From NCBI GenBank assembly GCA_030737835.1, contig JAUJYN010000012.1:8865003-8929002 (forward strand): a stretch of DNA of 64,000 bases, given 5' to 3'. Position 1 is the first letter of the stretch. Each line of letters begins with the position of its first letter. A model generated the notes under the pieces. It was given only the letters and a program-made list of their open reading frames with translations, was not told where the DNA came from and searched no databases. Positions 33,483-51,278 of this stretch are shown in pieces. The translations under genes were made by a program, and so were the position numbers. Origin of the DNA: Acorus gramineus. Lineage: Eukaryota; Streptophyta; Magnoliopsida; Acorales; Acoraceae.

Positions 33483-35282
33483 GTGGAGTAATGTTTGAAT
33501 GGTTAATTTTAGAGTAGGAAGTGGTGATGGTCTTGATTGTTTTCTGATTTGGCTTCAGTTATGCTATTATGATTTATTGGTTATGATATTTTTTTGATTT
33601 GGCTTTATGAAACTGGTGAAGGATGTGTATGATGGCTGCAACTGGGTTCATGCATACTTTTCCCCTGATTGATTTTAATGCCATCTAATTCTTTTTGTTG
33701 TATTGTCATTCATGGTTTGATGGAATTTGTAACTGAATTTTCAGCAATGGATCTGAGTTTGTTCTAGAATTGTTGTTTGACTATTGCTATTCAGATAAAC
33801 AAATGTAGTGAAATGGATCAGGGGATGGTCTTTATGTCTGTTATGAAATAAGAGTGGTTCCCTCTTGGCATGACAAAGTTAATTGATGGGATGTGATGCC
33901 TTTTATGATGCAAGCTCTGTACATGCCTTTTGTGTGACTGACTCTTTGGAGGCATTTGGGACCAGTTGAAATGATATTCGAAATGCAATTTTATAAAAAG
34001 AATGTCGGAAATATTATTTCTGTTATGAGAATGTCATTTCTGATCTTCAAACATTGGCTTAACTGAGATGGACTAAGATTTATACCATTTTCCACACACC
34101 AGCATATATAAGGAAAATACTCTTAAATTATTAATAAGAAACAAGTGCATCAGCCATCCAACTCTTTTTTTTTTTTAACAGATGGACCTTTCGTAGCTGA
34201 AAACATTTTATTTTCTTTTATATTATCACACATTTTATTTAGAGATGAAATTTAAATGTATGATTAGATTAAATGAAGAACAGTCAAAGATGAAAGTAGT
34301 TTATATAAAAAGACTAACTTATTGAATTTCAATGATAATAAAGTTTCCAAAAATAAAAGTAGTTTACATAAAAAGATTAACTTACTGAGTTTTCAATGAT
34401 GTATTAAGCTTCCAAAGAGGCAAAGATTAAAAGGTACCGTATATCATAGTATACTCTTTTTTTTTAATACGGTAGACTACTGCTAGCTCATCTTAGTTAA
34501 TAAAAAAACTCCAAAAGAGAACATACATTTTTATGAAATTAGATAGTTAATTATATAAAATACACATCTTTTACCAAGCCAAAAAATAGTTAACACATTT
34601 TTTAATAAAATTCAAAGCACCGGAGAACACCATACCTTATCCCAATGCACTGCCACAATTATCTATTTGTTTAGTAAGTAATTGTTTTTCTTGTTAAAAT
34701 TTACATCACATATTGTTGATTTTATAATAATGTTTTTTTTTAAAAAAACACTGTTCAGATTAACGCTTAAAATTTTAAAAATTATTTATATAATAAGTAA
34801 AAAAAAATTACCAATCAAAAATATACTTAAGAATTTGAGCATGGTATGCCAAAAAAAAAAGGTGTTGCATCACAACCTTTCACTGAATGCATACCTCCAC
34901 ATTTTGGGGGAAAAAATCATACTAAGGTACCAAAAGTATGATAATCAACTGAGCATTTCAATAGAATTTTTATTTTAAAAATATTCAAAACACTTGTGTA
35001 GACAGGAATATGGAAATAGGGCTGGAAAAGAGACTCTCCGTAACATTATCCAAAGTTAAAATGTTAGTGATGCAAGGATGTATACGTAACAACAATTTAA
35101 AGATACAAACCTACAAGGGATGACTTCAGCTTAAAAGCATGTATTTATCCAGTCTCAACTATGAATTAATTTGCATGATCAAAAACTTGCACAAAAACAA
35201 AGCCCAACAGGTTTATTTTCCTGTAGAACAACAATAAGAAGACACCACAAAATGACACCCAGTGATAACAACCAAAACAGAC
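33483..35282. other. Intergenic region between convergent KCS and STRAP genes
   Basis: Holds the 3' ends of both genes. 33483-34000 is of transcribed-leader-like composition (KCS 3' UTR). From 34130 on it is AT-rich with runs. A 50-bp phrase (AGTAGTTTA-ATAAAAAGA-TAACTTA) recurs at 34290-34400. No further gene. Confidence 0.5.
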
Positions 35283-38200
35283 TCAAGTCATTGGGGTCTC
35301 CTGTGTGTCGGTGGTGGTGTCCACAGGCGGCTCTTCCTTGTCCTCGGCCTGCCCTTCCTTGGAGATGTGGAAGCCCTCTATCTTACGCGCCACGTCATTG
35401 GCCACAGCCTTCACCTTCCCCGGGGCAGAGTCGACCTCATCAGGGCCGGTCTGCCATATCCGTATTGTCCCATCCTCCGACCCCGAGGCATAAGACTCAC
35501 CACCGGGGGCGAAGCGCACACAGTGTACCGGGCCATGATGACCTTTGTTGCATGCTGCATTTGGTTTTAGAAAAAAAAAAAATATGTTTGAACCAGTCTT
35601 CAATAAATTGCCACGGAATTTTACACTAAATCATTCCTGCGGTTATTTTTGCAATACCAAGCACACTGAATTTTTTTGGGTGGAAGATATGTAATTTGTC
35701 CACAAAAAATGAAATATACAATCCAATGAACTAAATACATATCTTCATGCATTTTCCGTGACGAAGTATATACTCGGTAATGAAGTACATACTATTGGGG
35801 GGAAATGAAGTATTAGACTCCAATGAATTGAATGCATGCCTTTTTGCATTTTCACTGATGGAATTTACTCGCTCAATATAGTATATACTCTACTCGAGAT
35901 TTTCATATACTGCTTTTGGACTATTTAGGACTACAAAAATGATTGCAAGAATGATTGAGTGTATATACTGTATCAAGACCATATTGGCATTAGTTTAGTT
36001 TCAGTCAAAATTTTCAAGAGGTCAGTGCACTCACCAATCTCTTCACCCGTATGGAAATCAAAAACATGAACCCACATGTCTTCACCTCCGGCGATGAACT
36101 TGTTGCCAATCTTTGGTTCGAGTGAAGCAGATTCCACATTGCATGGCATGTTGTAGCTCTTGACTAGACCGAAACTGAAACACCCACATTTTTTTAAAGA
36201 AAACGGTGACATGAGTAATGAATCAGAGATTGAAAGAATCTATGACATACTGGTTGGCATCCCAAAACTTGACAGTAGAGCCATCAGTAGTTGTTATGTA
36301 GCGGCCATCTTGGCTCACTTCTGCACTAGTGACAGGTGACTTGGTCTCAAGTGTTTGAACGATCTTCCCGCTTTTCACATCCCATAATCTGTAAAATTTT
36401 CAAATCAATGGATGATGTCAGGAAGGGTTAACACTAAAATATAATCTCTAGACAAAAGGATCTCGCATACCTTACACCCCCCATGTCAGTGCATGAACTT
36501 AATATTGTTTGGTCACTGTGAAGCCATGCTACAGTTCTAATTGAACCAGGCGATTTATCAACTTCTCTAGGAGGTGCCTCTGGTCTCTTCAAGTCAAATA
36601 TTCGCAGAATTTTCTCCATCCCTCCAGTGAGCAGAAGGTGTGTATCCTGTGATGAGATTGGTAGAATTAGTAGTAGTAGGTAAACCTAAATAAGTAGAAG
36701 TTGACAAGATTTCCCCATTAGTATGTTTTCAGTTTTCCCGACTCTACAGAAGGCAAATGCCAAGGCAAATTCAGTACAATGTGAGAAAAATACAATGAAT
36801 ATTTAATTGCATGAGACGGGCTCTTAACCTCTTGGATTCACCATTTCAATAAAAGGGAAAAAAATGAGTTGCAAGCTTGCAACATGTTCTCTGAAGCAAA
36901 AGCAGCATAACAAACTCAAGTTGTCAGTTTGTCACCAAGAATGTATTCTATCTTTATTTCAGATTCAGGTATATCACAAAAACTGGACAGAAAACACATT
37001 GGAAATGTCAAAAACCATAAAGGCCACAACATTGTTTAACAGAAGTATTATCAACGTCTATGAACGACAACAGACATGACAGCAATAAAATAAGGCCACA
37101 TTGATGCAGGAGCATTATCCTTATCCCCAATCCCCGTCACACATTCTCATCATGCAACATGTCCTAAATTAAGCTCCATTAGATTTCATAACATATAGCG
37201 AATCATGAACAAGTATATAACAATGACAGAAAAAGATGAACAGTATAAAATAGAAGGCGACATCCTTTTTTTGTGAAAACATGTAGGACCTAAATTTCTA
37301 AATACAAGGCAACTCTGCATGTAAGATGTCATCAACAACTTTAAAGAGTGTTTGGAAATGCAGAAGGGTTCTCAATTTACCTCAGAAAATGCACATGCCC
37401 GGACAATGTGCTTATGTTCAAAGGAGTGCAATTCATCCCCCGTTAAGGCATCCCATAATTTCCTGAAAATCATGGGAAAAAAAAGGTATGTACAATGTAA
37501 AACTAGTGTCTAAAAGGCTCACATACATAGTCCATAATATTAAAGAACAGATGGTGATAAACTTAAAGAACAAATTGAGTAAAAAATGGAAAAAAAAAAT
37601 TCTGCACTTTCACCATCACACATGCATAAAATGAGAATAAAAAACTACTGTACTGTGTTAATCTAGCTAGTTCCTACAAGGAGGATCACAATCGTGAATG
37701 AAGAGCTATGGATATCTCAGGCCCTTTTTACCTAATATACACCCCCCCCCCCCCCAAAAAAAAAAAAAAAAAAAAAACTGCTTGGATCAATGGCCCATAC
37801 ATCTCAAGTAGGGAAACCCAATTGCAGAAACTGACTTCTACCACACCCAACCATTATCTACTTGGAAATAACAGTGTCAACAAGGGAAATGCTTTGGGTC
37901 ATAAATGATGAGATGAGTGGCTGGGATCGTAGCTACATGACTACTTAATTACACAGTACGAAGAGCCAGGGTCCCAATAGCTGTTTAGTTATAACTTTAC
38001 CACTTCATCCACACATGTATATAAAACAGTATAGATAAAGGTCACAGATTGTAGGTCACAAGTCTAAACCTAAATAAAGTGTACAAGTCATTTCATCAAT
38101 GGAACATATCTTGTACATCATAGAATAACACTGTCTCTGCTTGGTGTGCTGTAGCCTATTTCCCTATTCGAATTCAGATCTCAGCATCCAACTATATTCT

Positions 38201-40005
38201 CATAAATCCAACTATTCACATAGTTCTCTAGGTCACATTCTTTCATAGAGTAACAACATGAAGGTGGGATGCAGTATTATATGAAAACTTAAATGACCAT
38301 AAAAACACAATACACAATATTTTGCACCAGAACATGATTTTTTATACTTTTTTTGGAGCTAAGGTGGGAGTCTACTATCAGCAATCTAGGATAAAGCCAT
38401 CAATCAGAAGAAGAAAAAAAGTGAAAGGATCCATAAGGATCAGGGTTAAATATAGGATGCCCCTACCCACAACAAGCTCTCTCTCCCTTGTGAAAACAAT
38501 GCACCAGGACATGATATAATCGAGAGGAGTTAATACAAAACTAGATTATATTTCCTCATGATAATATTTCAAAATTCAAATCCAATTTTTCCATAATTGG
38601 AGAAACATAGAGCCCAGGATAAGATGACCATCTAAATAAATTCATCATGCTGCAAGGGACTTCATATCATTAGAATCACAGAAAATTTCAACATGCAAGA
38701 GATAAGAATACAAATCCCAATTAGAGTTCAGCGAACTGAACATAATCAGGTGGAGACAGAGATGGATCAATGTCTGCTAACTAGGACTTCTAATGCTTTA
38801 TAGCCACATCCATCAATCCATGGTCACTCATCAAATATTGCTTCTCAAACAGACATTGGAATTTTGAAGTCTAATATAGACCATACAGAACAATTTATAA
38901 TAGTTTCTGCTAAGATTTATTTCTAATTCATTAGTTCAATAATCTTTATCATTTTCAAATCTCAATATTGAGGGGGAAATAAAATAAAATAAGACATTCC
39001 AGATTCTCTGGTAAAAAGGATAAAAAGAGAGAAGAAGGCATACGCAGAGAAATCCGCTGAGCCTGAAGCAGCGCGTAAAGCATTGGTATCCAGGCAGCAG
39101 CTCCACACTGCGCCCTTATGCCCTTCGAATGTTCCAATCCAATCCCCAGTTTCTCCATTTCTCAGCATGGGACTAGAATCTGAGTCACCCAAGAAAAAAA
39201 AATACAATGCCTTAAAATATACCCAATCAACCAGTACGGGCAAACATATAAACTGCTATTTACAAATCCCTTGTCATTTTCATATGACATGTATGAAAAT
39301 GACTCTGCATATATTCCCAAACAAGATTCAATGTAAATCATCAAGAACACAAAGCCTCCCAGAAACAATGGAAATTCAAATTCTACCATGTGTCCCATAA
39401 ATTAAACCATTCTTAGGTAGCCTTTGGAAATGAGTTTGGGCAGCTTTTAGAGATTCTACTTTCACAGGAACCATACTCAAAAACAAATCTGTTTCCAAAC
39501 ACCCCCAGCATTCCCATCTTTTGAAGAAAGAGATAATCAACTTATAGTTATGATAAAAAAAAACCTCAGGAATTTAACAAAAGTATGCTATCTGGAAAAC
39601 TAATTTCTAAAACCGCTTTGAGTGAAAAGCTCTTTTTCAAACTCATTTCCAAACACTACCTTCGATGGATAATAAAAACTTTAGCATAATCAACTGTCCA
39701 AATAATGACTACAATGAAATCAGCTACATCTACTTCAGATTGGCAACGCACAAAAGGCAATTTAGCCAAAACATTCTCACGATCGGTGCTAGACAAGGAG
39801 GGATCATCAATATGAGTTTCCGCGATTCAAAGCAATTCAATTTTTTTTTCATTTCTGTCTATTTAAGTCCCATAAAAAGAGACTCACCCTTGCTCGCGCT
39901 GATGAGGAAGAACCCATCGGGCGTGACGGGGCTATAGAACAAATCCACAACTGGCCGCGAATGACCATGGCACACGAGGGGAACCGTCACCTTCTTCTTC
40001 TCCAT
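35283..40005 (-). CDS. STRAP: Serine-threonine kinase receptor-associated protein (STRAP), WD40
   Basis: Seven exons on the minus strand: 40005-39888, 39179-39044, 37462-37381, 36646-36471, 36388-36251, 36174-36035 and 35554-35283. All have GT-AG junctions and consistent phases, encoding 353 aa, close to the usual 340-350. WD40 units are evident: [13 protein letters not shown] near the start, [59 protein letters not shown] and [12 protein letters not shown] charged C-terminal tail follows. STRAP-family proteins are beta-propeller scaffolds. In animals they bind TGF-beta receptors and the SMN complex; the plant role is less clear. Introns carry MITEs. Teloboxes in the leader suit a housekeeping gene. 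The gene is intact. Confidence 0.93.
35640..35965. mobile_element. Dispersed MITE family copy in STRAP intron 6
   Basis: Shares CCAATGAATTGAATGCAT, AGTATATACTC and a TGATTGAGTGTATA end with copies at 47948-48140, 50544-50790 and 62956-63210. It contains an internal direct repeat of the AATGAAYT...ACATAC segment. Confidence 0.6.
39415..39661. mobile_element. MITE in STRAP intron 1
   Basis: Terminal inverted repeats AGGTAGCCTTTGGAAATGAG and the complement of CTCATTTCCAAACACTACCT (18 of 20 match) bound 247 bp. It is hAT-like by its ends; no 8-bp duplication is evident. Confidence 0.7.
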
Positions 40006-41130
40006 CTCCGATTACCCTGAAATCCCAAACCCTAAAAAACACAACAAAACTCGAAAAAAAAAAACTCTTTTTTAACCAACAAATCAAAAACCCCAAACCC
40101 TAATCCAGAATGCTAACTTGCCCTAACCCTAACCAGCAAAAACACCCAAAAACCCCCAAAAATTTACAGGCGAACAGGCGGGAAACAACAGTGAGAGTGA
40201 CAGATCTTCCGTGCAGGAATCCACACCTCCCTAACCCTTAATAGAGAGATCACTGAAACCCTAATCGAATCTATGGATCTAATTTTTTTTGTTTTTGTAA
40301 ATCTGTATATATGAAATACAAATTAATGAAAGAAAAGAAAAAAAAAAAAAACACTCCCAACAACAAGGGCTAGGGGCAAGGAGTCACGGTTGAAGACGAC
40401 CGGGCATTTATAGTGCCCTTGTCGATTGTGCTGGCGAAACATTTATGGTAAACAGTTCCATCGGAAACGACAATTTTTTTTTATTTTTTCTGGGTGCCTA
40501 TCTTTTCACATGTGTTGTACTATGTCAATTTATTTATTTGCACGTCCCAATAATCCATTTTAATTTGCTTGATTTACAGAATCTATAATCTGCGATTTTC
40601 TTTTATACATCTCACATTCATTGGCACTCATTTCATATCTATATTTTAAAAACATATTTTACGTGTACGCTAGATAATACACAAAGGAGTGACTGAAAAA
40701 GATGTATGTAACATTTACAATAAAAATAAAATATAAAATGTGGGCTGGATTTGATGAGTTATATTAAACCACTTTTATAAAACTCTTACATATCGAGTCA
40801 ACTACACTCACGGTAACAAATTATATATATATAAGAAATTTTTTACACATCTTAAAATCATTATACAACTTATTATAATATGTGTTTAATCTTTTATAAG
40901 AACAGTATATATCTATTACTTAAATAAAAACAAACTAGACTGTATCAGAGATTGAAAACAGGGCAGGGCAGGGCTAACGGATTGGCCTTAAAAAAAAAAG
41001 GCTTAATTACACCGAAGGTGACCACATCGGTCGATATAAAAGCACGCTCATCTCTCTCTCTTCATAATAAAGCTCCCAATCGATCTGACGCACACAGACA
41101 AACACGTAGAGAGAGAGAGAGAGGTCATCA
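40006..41130. promoter_or_regulatory. Divergent promoter region between STRAP and RPT6
   Basis: STRAP side: AAACCCTAA/ACCCTAA teloboxes near 40027-40035, 40092-40104, 40122-40134 and 40253-40264, and a minus-strand TATAAAT at 40412-40406. RPT6 side: TATAAAAG at 41035-41042 and a GA-rich leader at 41109-41122. The central 40470-40950 is AT-rich without features. The two genes thus have separate core promoters within 1.1 kb. Confidence 0.6.
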
Positions 41131-44999
<3,869 letters not shown>

Positions 45000-45397
45000 A
45001 CACTCAGCTTTTGTTCTTTCTTGCCTCAGTATCATGTTTTGATACAAGAGAGAACAAGAAACTGAAAATGTTATCTTCAGTTTTCACACTTTGTCATGCA
45101 TTAGTTTTACATTTGTGATATCTTAGTTTGTAACTTTGTATTGAGCTTGTCAAATCGGCCTATTTGCATTGAGTGGAAGCCCTTAAAAAGCAAAAGCTTC
45201 ATGACATCATGGATTCTTTATACTTTAAACTCTTTTTGTTTCATGAATTAATGGACAAGGAGAGTTTAATTCTGAAAAAACATGTTTATTTATAGTGGAT
45301 ACAATATAATATTTAATGTTGGTTTTAAGGTAGGATAGACCTTGATAGTCATGCTTAAGTTTATAATTAATGATGTGATAATCAAATTTGAACGATT

Positions 45398-45663
45398 TTA
45401 TATATAAGTCTCCACAAACTATCATATTTAGTAATCGATCCTTCCCTTCTTCGTATTTAGGTTTTAGTTCCCAGATTTAAATGATAGTTTCTTTTTAGTC
45501 CCTGAGAGGGATCTATCCATAAATTATTTAATTTATTTTTTAGTCCCTGTGAGGGACCTATCCATGAATTATAATTTAAATCTGGGGACTAAAACTTAAA
45601 TACAAAGAAGTGAAGGATCGATCACTAAATATGATGGTTTGTGGGACTTAAAAATTATATATA
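45398..45663. mobile_element. Foldback MITE downstream of RPT6
   Basis: Left arm from 45406 (AAGTCTCCACAAACTATCATATTTAG) and right arm ending 45649 are inverted over about 85 bp. Between them a phrase TTTTTAGTCCCTG-GAGGGA-CTATCCAT is directly repeated 46 bp apart (45492 and 45538). No coding. 45000-45397 before it is the RPT6 3' flank. Confidence 0.75.
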
Positions 45664-45770
45664 AATGGCAAGCTTATCACAACATTTGTCCGCCACTCGT
45701 CTATTCCCATTGGGGGATTCTTTTAACCCACCCAAAAAAAATAATAATAATAAAAGGGTGCTTAGCTATG

Positions 45771-46542
45771 CCCACTGATCTAAGTCGACCACACATAGTT
45801 GTCATTTAAGATTTTGAGTAATCAAATTTGATCGAAAAATGCAATTTGCACCTCTCAGATTGATTAAACATGATTTTCATTGTAAGTTTTGAACAATCAA
45901 ATATGGTTGAACATTGTCTAGAACTTTTTGTTGTTCACGTTGTTTTGGGAGAGACAACGAGAGAAGGGGGAAGGGGGTCTTGGAATATCAATTTCAATTT
46001 ATTATTACATATTTTCAGTATAACTATATCTATATATTCTTTTATAAACAAATAAATTTTTGGGATTATCTATCTATCATATTATATGTTTATTCTTCTA
46101 TCCAAACAACACCTAAGGGACTCTGAAAAAAAGTGTAAGTAGATGTGCTTTCAATTAAATTAATTTTTTATAGAAAATTTTGTTTGAATTCGCAGTTAAG
46201 CGAATGCTTTGTTTTAAAACCAAAAAAATATATCAATTGATCCTAACACATTTTACATTTGACTTTTAAAAATTTGTCTCACTTACGTAAAAAAAATTGT
46301 TCTTATATTCTACATTTAAGAATAATGATTAATTCTTCTTACATTACAACTCAGAATTGGAGTTGCATGAAAGATCCAAGAAGGATACACGTCATGAGAT
46401 GAGATTATGTTTCCAAGATTAAATTTATGAACTTTATCACAAACATTGTTCGACTAAGTTCGATCATCCAAAACTTAAAATGACGATCAAATTTGATAAC
46501 CCAAAACTTAAAATGACGACGACGTGTACCTAGGTCGGTGGG
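45771..46542. mobile_element. TIR element between RPT6 and the E3 ligase gene
   Basis: The left end CCCACTGATCTAAG...ATCAAATTTGATCG is inverted at the right (complement ends CCCACCGACCTAGG, same ATCAAATTTGATCG inside). Right-arm phrase CCAAAACTTAAAATGACGA occurs twice. No target duplication identified. Confidence 0.6.
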
Positions 46543-47287
46543 AACATTAAAAATCTGTTCCCAGTTAGTTAGTTAGTTAGTTTTTTTTTTTTTTTTTTTG
46601 TTAAAAAAAAAAAGAGGAAGAGAGAGAGAGAGAGAGAGAGAGAGGACGGTGGACAGAGGAAGTGATGGTGGGTGGAGGGGGATAGAGAGGGAAAGATAGA
46701 GGCCCGGGGGGGGGGGGGGGGTGCGGCAATGGGGGCCACCGGTCGCCTTGCTCCGCCCACGATCCTCTCTCCCCCCCTATCTGACCGTTGCCCTTCCGGG
46801 CCTTCCCCGCCACCCCCAACCATCCTCGAAGACGTGGTCTTTCTCTCTCCCTCCTCTGCCGTCCTTCTTTCCCACTGTTGCTGTCCTCCACCACCCTCCC
46901 GGACACCCCTCTTTCTTTCTCTCTCTTCCTTTTTATTTCATTTGAATTTTTTTAATAGAATGGGATTGGGGTACCAGCTTAACGGGGTGAAAGTAACAAC
47001 CCCTAACATAAACAGCCATCATATCAAAGCAAAGCTGAATTTTTGTGACAGCAGTTTGCAGGTTGCATTGGAAGATGATATAATGAATGAGGTATTCTAT
47101 TGCACTCAGAATTCAGTATTCACAATTGTTGTTTTCTTCTTTCATATTTCTGTGCAGCTCAAGAACAAGTGAAACAGGAAGGGAAAGCAACCCTTGAGTT
47201 CACACATTTGTAGCTGATATCAGAAAAAAGTACTTTTTGTCAATAATTACAGCAAGACAACACTTCTTCACTTTTTTTTTAACCATG
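46543..47287. other. Low-complexity and purine/pyrimidine-skewed region
   Basis: Contains a T-run, a (GA)n tract near 46620-46643, a run of 16 G at 46706-46721, and a C/T-rich stretch to about 46930, the pattern of a GC-skewed transposon. 46970-47010 (GGGGTGAAAGTAACAACCCC) may be its end. The last part is 3' flank of the E3 ligase gene. No gene. Confidence 0.45.
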
Positions 47288-50200
47288 CTAGAGAAGCTTC
47301 AGTAAATTCAGACGCTCCTCGTGTTCTGGGTCGAGCTTCGGTGGTGTATAACACCCTTGAAGATCCTCGACAACGTATTCCTGCCCAACAAGATGCATCT
47401 TTTAAGTACCCGAGTGCATAAACTATCTACTATTAGAGGAATACAGTTTAACAAAAATAAAAATTAAAAATCAAGCCATGAGTGTGAATTTTTGCCTTTG
47501 TGAGCTCCCTCTTTGTTAGAATATGATAGTGCTTCTGCCAGATTCTCTGGATTGCCATGGTCGCAACGAGAAATCCATAAACGATGCCAAGGATCGCAAA
47601 GACAATCACAAAGACAATCACAAAGATGATGGCAAAAGCAAAGCAAGCCTCCATTGAAGCGGGGAAGCAGTCAAGTATTCCCCATCCATAGCAGCGGCAT
47701 CCAGCCATGCATGGGTCAGTGCTGTTGAATAATGAGCAGCGCAGCATGAGCCCGAAGAATCCCAGAAGGATGAAGAATGCCAACACACCTAAGCACATCC
47801 ATCAACATAATGATATATCAAATACCCATTCAAGTGAAAGAATGAAATCAACAAAAAGAGTCCCAAACTCGGGAAAAAAAATATCTAAGAGCATGGGCTT
47901 GAATGTAACAAGGGAATACGAAGAAAGAATACTAGTATTCATTAGACAGGAAAATGTTATATACAATCATTCTTGCGGGCACTTATGCAGACCGCATACA
48001 TTTTGAATATTTTTTGGCAAGTAGATATTTGTCTAATGAAGTACATACTCGAATGAATTGAAGGCATAAATTTTCACTTTTTCGTAATAGAGTATATACT
48101 GACACATTATAGTATATACTTGAAGATTTCAATATATGTTGTGTTAGATGACGTGGCGTAGAATTGTGAGTCTACAGAACTACCAATGCCCTATTAGATG
48201 TGTTGCCTCCACAAGTGAAGACCACCTCAATTGATGCTCCAGTTATTTATTGCTACAGATGGTTCACATACCAGTATACCACATGGTTTCACAACTAGAC
48301 TGTACTACTGTGACTCCCAACTTAATACGATACTCTGTATCTTATTGTGTATGTCAACTTTTCAAATTGCCAAGCTAGAAATGTGTTGAATGGATTATAA
48401 GTGTTCTTCTTGACTTACCTATACAATAGTAGAAGGGTATCGGATGGTTAGACAATATACGGTCCCAACCCTCACCAAAGGAATTCCTGAAGTTTCCTTT
48501 TCTGTCCATAAAGTATGCAAATGCACCCATGGTTGCAATCAACTGCAAAGTGAAACCACCATTTTAAAAAAAAATGTTCGCTTTTCTTATATACAGAAAT
48601 GACAGTCTGGTACACCTTAGATGAAAACCATGTAATAGGATAAAGTACTTGCACATGACCAATGATGTTCACCAAACAACCAAAACTATTCATAAATTTT
48701 GATGACTAATAATCCACGATGACTAGCTGATCAGGTGCAAAATTTGGGACAATTCAAGATTTTTTTTTTTGAAGTAATTCAAGCATTAAATTGACATAGA
48801 AAATAACAAAACCAAGGCTGAAGCTTGTGCATATGGACAAAGTTTATTAATCAGGCATGAGATTTCAAAGATATTGTAATGGTTTGTACATCGATGTATG
48901 AAATAAATTGAACAGAGCTTAGTGATATTATGATAAACTGCCAAGTTATCAACAAGGTCACAAAAAACTTCAAAGTCACAATATGATGGTACACACTTCT
49001 ATGATTATTTGTCCTTCAATAAATAATTAGGCCCTAGGCATTCTCTTCCTCCTCCAGCAATCATGAAAGCATAATGCATCTATTATCCATGTAAGGTGGC
49101 ACTAAAACCTGTCTTTCATTCTGATACCAGTCAAAGGTGGTGAGTTTGACAGCCAATGAAAAATCATGTCAAGTAAATTTTTTTTTTTTTAGATTTAGTT
49201 GATTGCTTTTATTGAAGTATAATAAAAATAAAAACAACTATCCTTACTGTTTGCACCGCCAAGAAAACGAGGAGGACATCTCTAGCTACGAAAATTCGAA
49301 ACTTCATCTTACGCCATGAGTTATCCTCCAATAGCTCAACCCGCAGATGGAACTGGGCCATACAGGTAGTACAATGTGAGAAGGCAAACCCTTCCTGTAG
49401 ACAAAACACGAAAATATAATCGGCATTGATGATTTTCCAATGTAATAAACTCCACCTGAACCTTTAGCTATTCTTTACAAAACAAAGCATTGTCATAATA
49501 TAAAGCAAGAACACCTTCACTGAACGCCAATGATCAAGGCATGAGCGGTGAACAAACTGTTGGGTCCCTTTGCACATGCATGGAGATATCAACTCATCAC
49601 CTGCACCAGAAGGGAGTTTTGGTCATAACAATCTTGCATCAGATACAGAAGAATAAATCTGTATGGTTAAATCTACATCTGACCTGCAACATCAATGAAC
49701 ATTTAATTAAGGACTTTTCATGTAGCACAAACCACTCTCACTCAGTCCATGGATAATGCCAATTGGTGGCAATGATTGTAGAGAGGAATATGGAAAAGAA
49801 GAAGTTACTATCCTGCAAAGTTAGCTTTCCTGTTGATCATATAATAGATCAAAACCAAACATTTCCGTAAACTTGTACACTCTCAAATCTAACAAACTTG
49901 CATGACTTGTTAAACGTGGTAGGGAGGAAGAAATTTGTGAACAAGCAAGATGCACATGCAATAAAAGGCCTCATCCATGTGCCTCTAAGAAAATTTAGAA
50001 CAATTGAGGGAAATGCACACACCAGGCAAAACACAAATAAGGTGCACAACTGCATAGTAAAAGTTTTATGCTCATCTCGTTTGGAAGACTAAGCATAGTC
50101 ATAAAGTTTGTGTACAACAAATATGCGATAAAAGCATGGGGATAGATAAACAGTTTTCTAGATGTATTTTAAAATTTTCATATATTCAGTGTGAAAGGGG

Positions 50201-51278
50201 AATGCAACACGACAATTAAGGCTAATTTTTTTAACTTCTGAATAATGTGGTAAACCATCTAAACTACACAGATACTCAAAAGCTGAATGTACTAAATGCA
50301 CAATTCAATGAACATAATTTTGCTCATTGATAGGTATGAGAGGTATCCAATCAGAGAACTCTGTGACTATGAGCATAAAATAGTTGTCTCTAGATTCAAG
50401 AATTTAATTCAGAAATGCATTTCTATATCTATACAAAATGTTTTTGTTTCTCTAAACCACGACCCATAGGAGCAAACCATAAAATGAAATTCAATTAATT
50501 CAAGCTGCTATACAATGAAGACAACAATTATATTAATGGAAAATGTTACACTCAGTCCATTTTACAGTTCAAAACGCAAACTGCACGTGTTTTTTTTTAA
50601 AAAAAAAAATCATATATCTCATTTAGTGATGTGTGTACTTTATAAAATATGAAGTATATACTCCAATTAATTGAATGATATTATTTATAGAAAATGTAAA
50701 AAATTTCCAACAATGTATAAATACCTCAATACAGTGAGTGAAGGGTATATAGGGGTGTATTTTGGATTGTAAAAAGGATTGAATGTAACAGAACTCTATA
50801 TTCATAGAACCAAAATGTAGAAGATCAGGGTGTCAATCAAGACTAGCTTTGGTTAGTCTCATCAGTATCAAACTGCATAGCCTATGAATTGAACTGCACA
50901 ACCAATTATTAAATACATATTCCACTTTCCTATTGAATCTAGACTAAGAAGATCAAGAACCAATCACATAAAGATCAAAAGCTCCAACACCACCCAACAT
51001 GATCATCTATAAAATTCTCCAATTGAGAGAGAATTCTCACCGGGATCGGCATCATTTTCGAGGCAGATGCGGCAGCACGGGGCGGAAGCGGCTTCGATAT
51101 CCTCTTCTTCCTCCTCCTCCCCCTCTTCATCTTGTATCTCATCCGACCTCCCCCGACACACCGAGCCCGCACGAATCTCGAGGAGGGGATCGGTGTCCCC
51201 AGCACGGTCTCCGAGGAGGGATTCGGCTTCTCCCGTGAATCCTTCCTCCTCCCTCTCGATTTCCTCGCCCACTTTCAT
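47288..51278 (-). CDS. Membrane-anchored RING-CH (MARCH-type) E3 ubiquitin ligase
   Basis: Six exons on the minus strand: 51278-51041, 49600-49515, 49394-49248, 48542-48419, 47788-47496 and 47380-47288, encoding 326 aa. A complete C4HC3 RING-CH finger is formed by Cys69, Cys72, Cys87, Cys89, His97, Cys100, Cys116 and Cys119, split over three exons. Hydrophobic segments near 141-168, 199-214 and 247-275 anchor the protein in membrane. RING-CH proteins transfer ubiquitin from E2 enzymes to membrane targets. An acidic Glu run (about 51-60) precedes the finger. The start is the ATG at 51278; the open frame continues upstream only through a TTG. Intron 5 uses GC rather than GT as donor, needed to join ELTK to EYVVEDL. 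No specific gene name can be given. Confidence 0.9.
47948..48140. mobile_element. Dispersed MITE family copy in E3 ligase intron 4
   Basis: Begins ATGTTATATACAATCATTCTTGC, the inverse of the right end of the copy in STRAP intron 6, and contains ACTCGAATGAATTGAAGGCAT and AGTATATACT. Confidence 0.55.
50544..50790. mobile_element. Best-preserved copy of the dispersed MITE family, E3 ligase intron 1
   Basis: 247 bp with good terminal inverted repeats: TGTTACACTCAGTCCATTTT at the left and, as complement, TGTTACATTCAATCCTTTTT at the right. The interior carries AAGTATATACTCCAATTAATTGAATG. No coding. This copy defines the family ends. Confidence 0.75.

Noticed and set aside
46672..47172. 166-codon frame through the G-run region
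   Set aside because: Low-complexity G/C-rich sequence with a 16-G run; composition explains the open frame.
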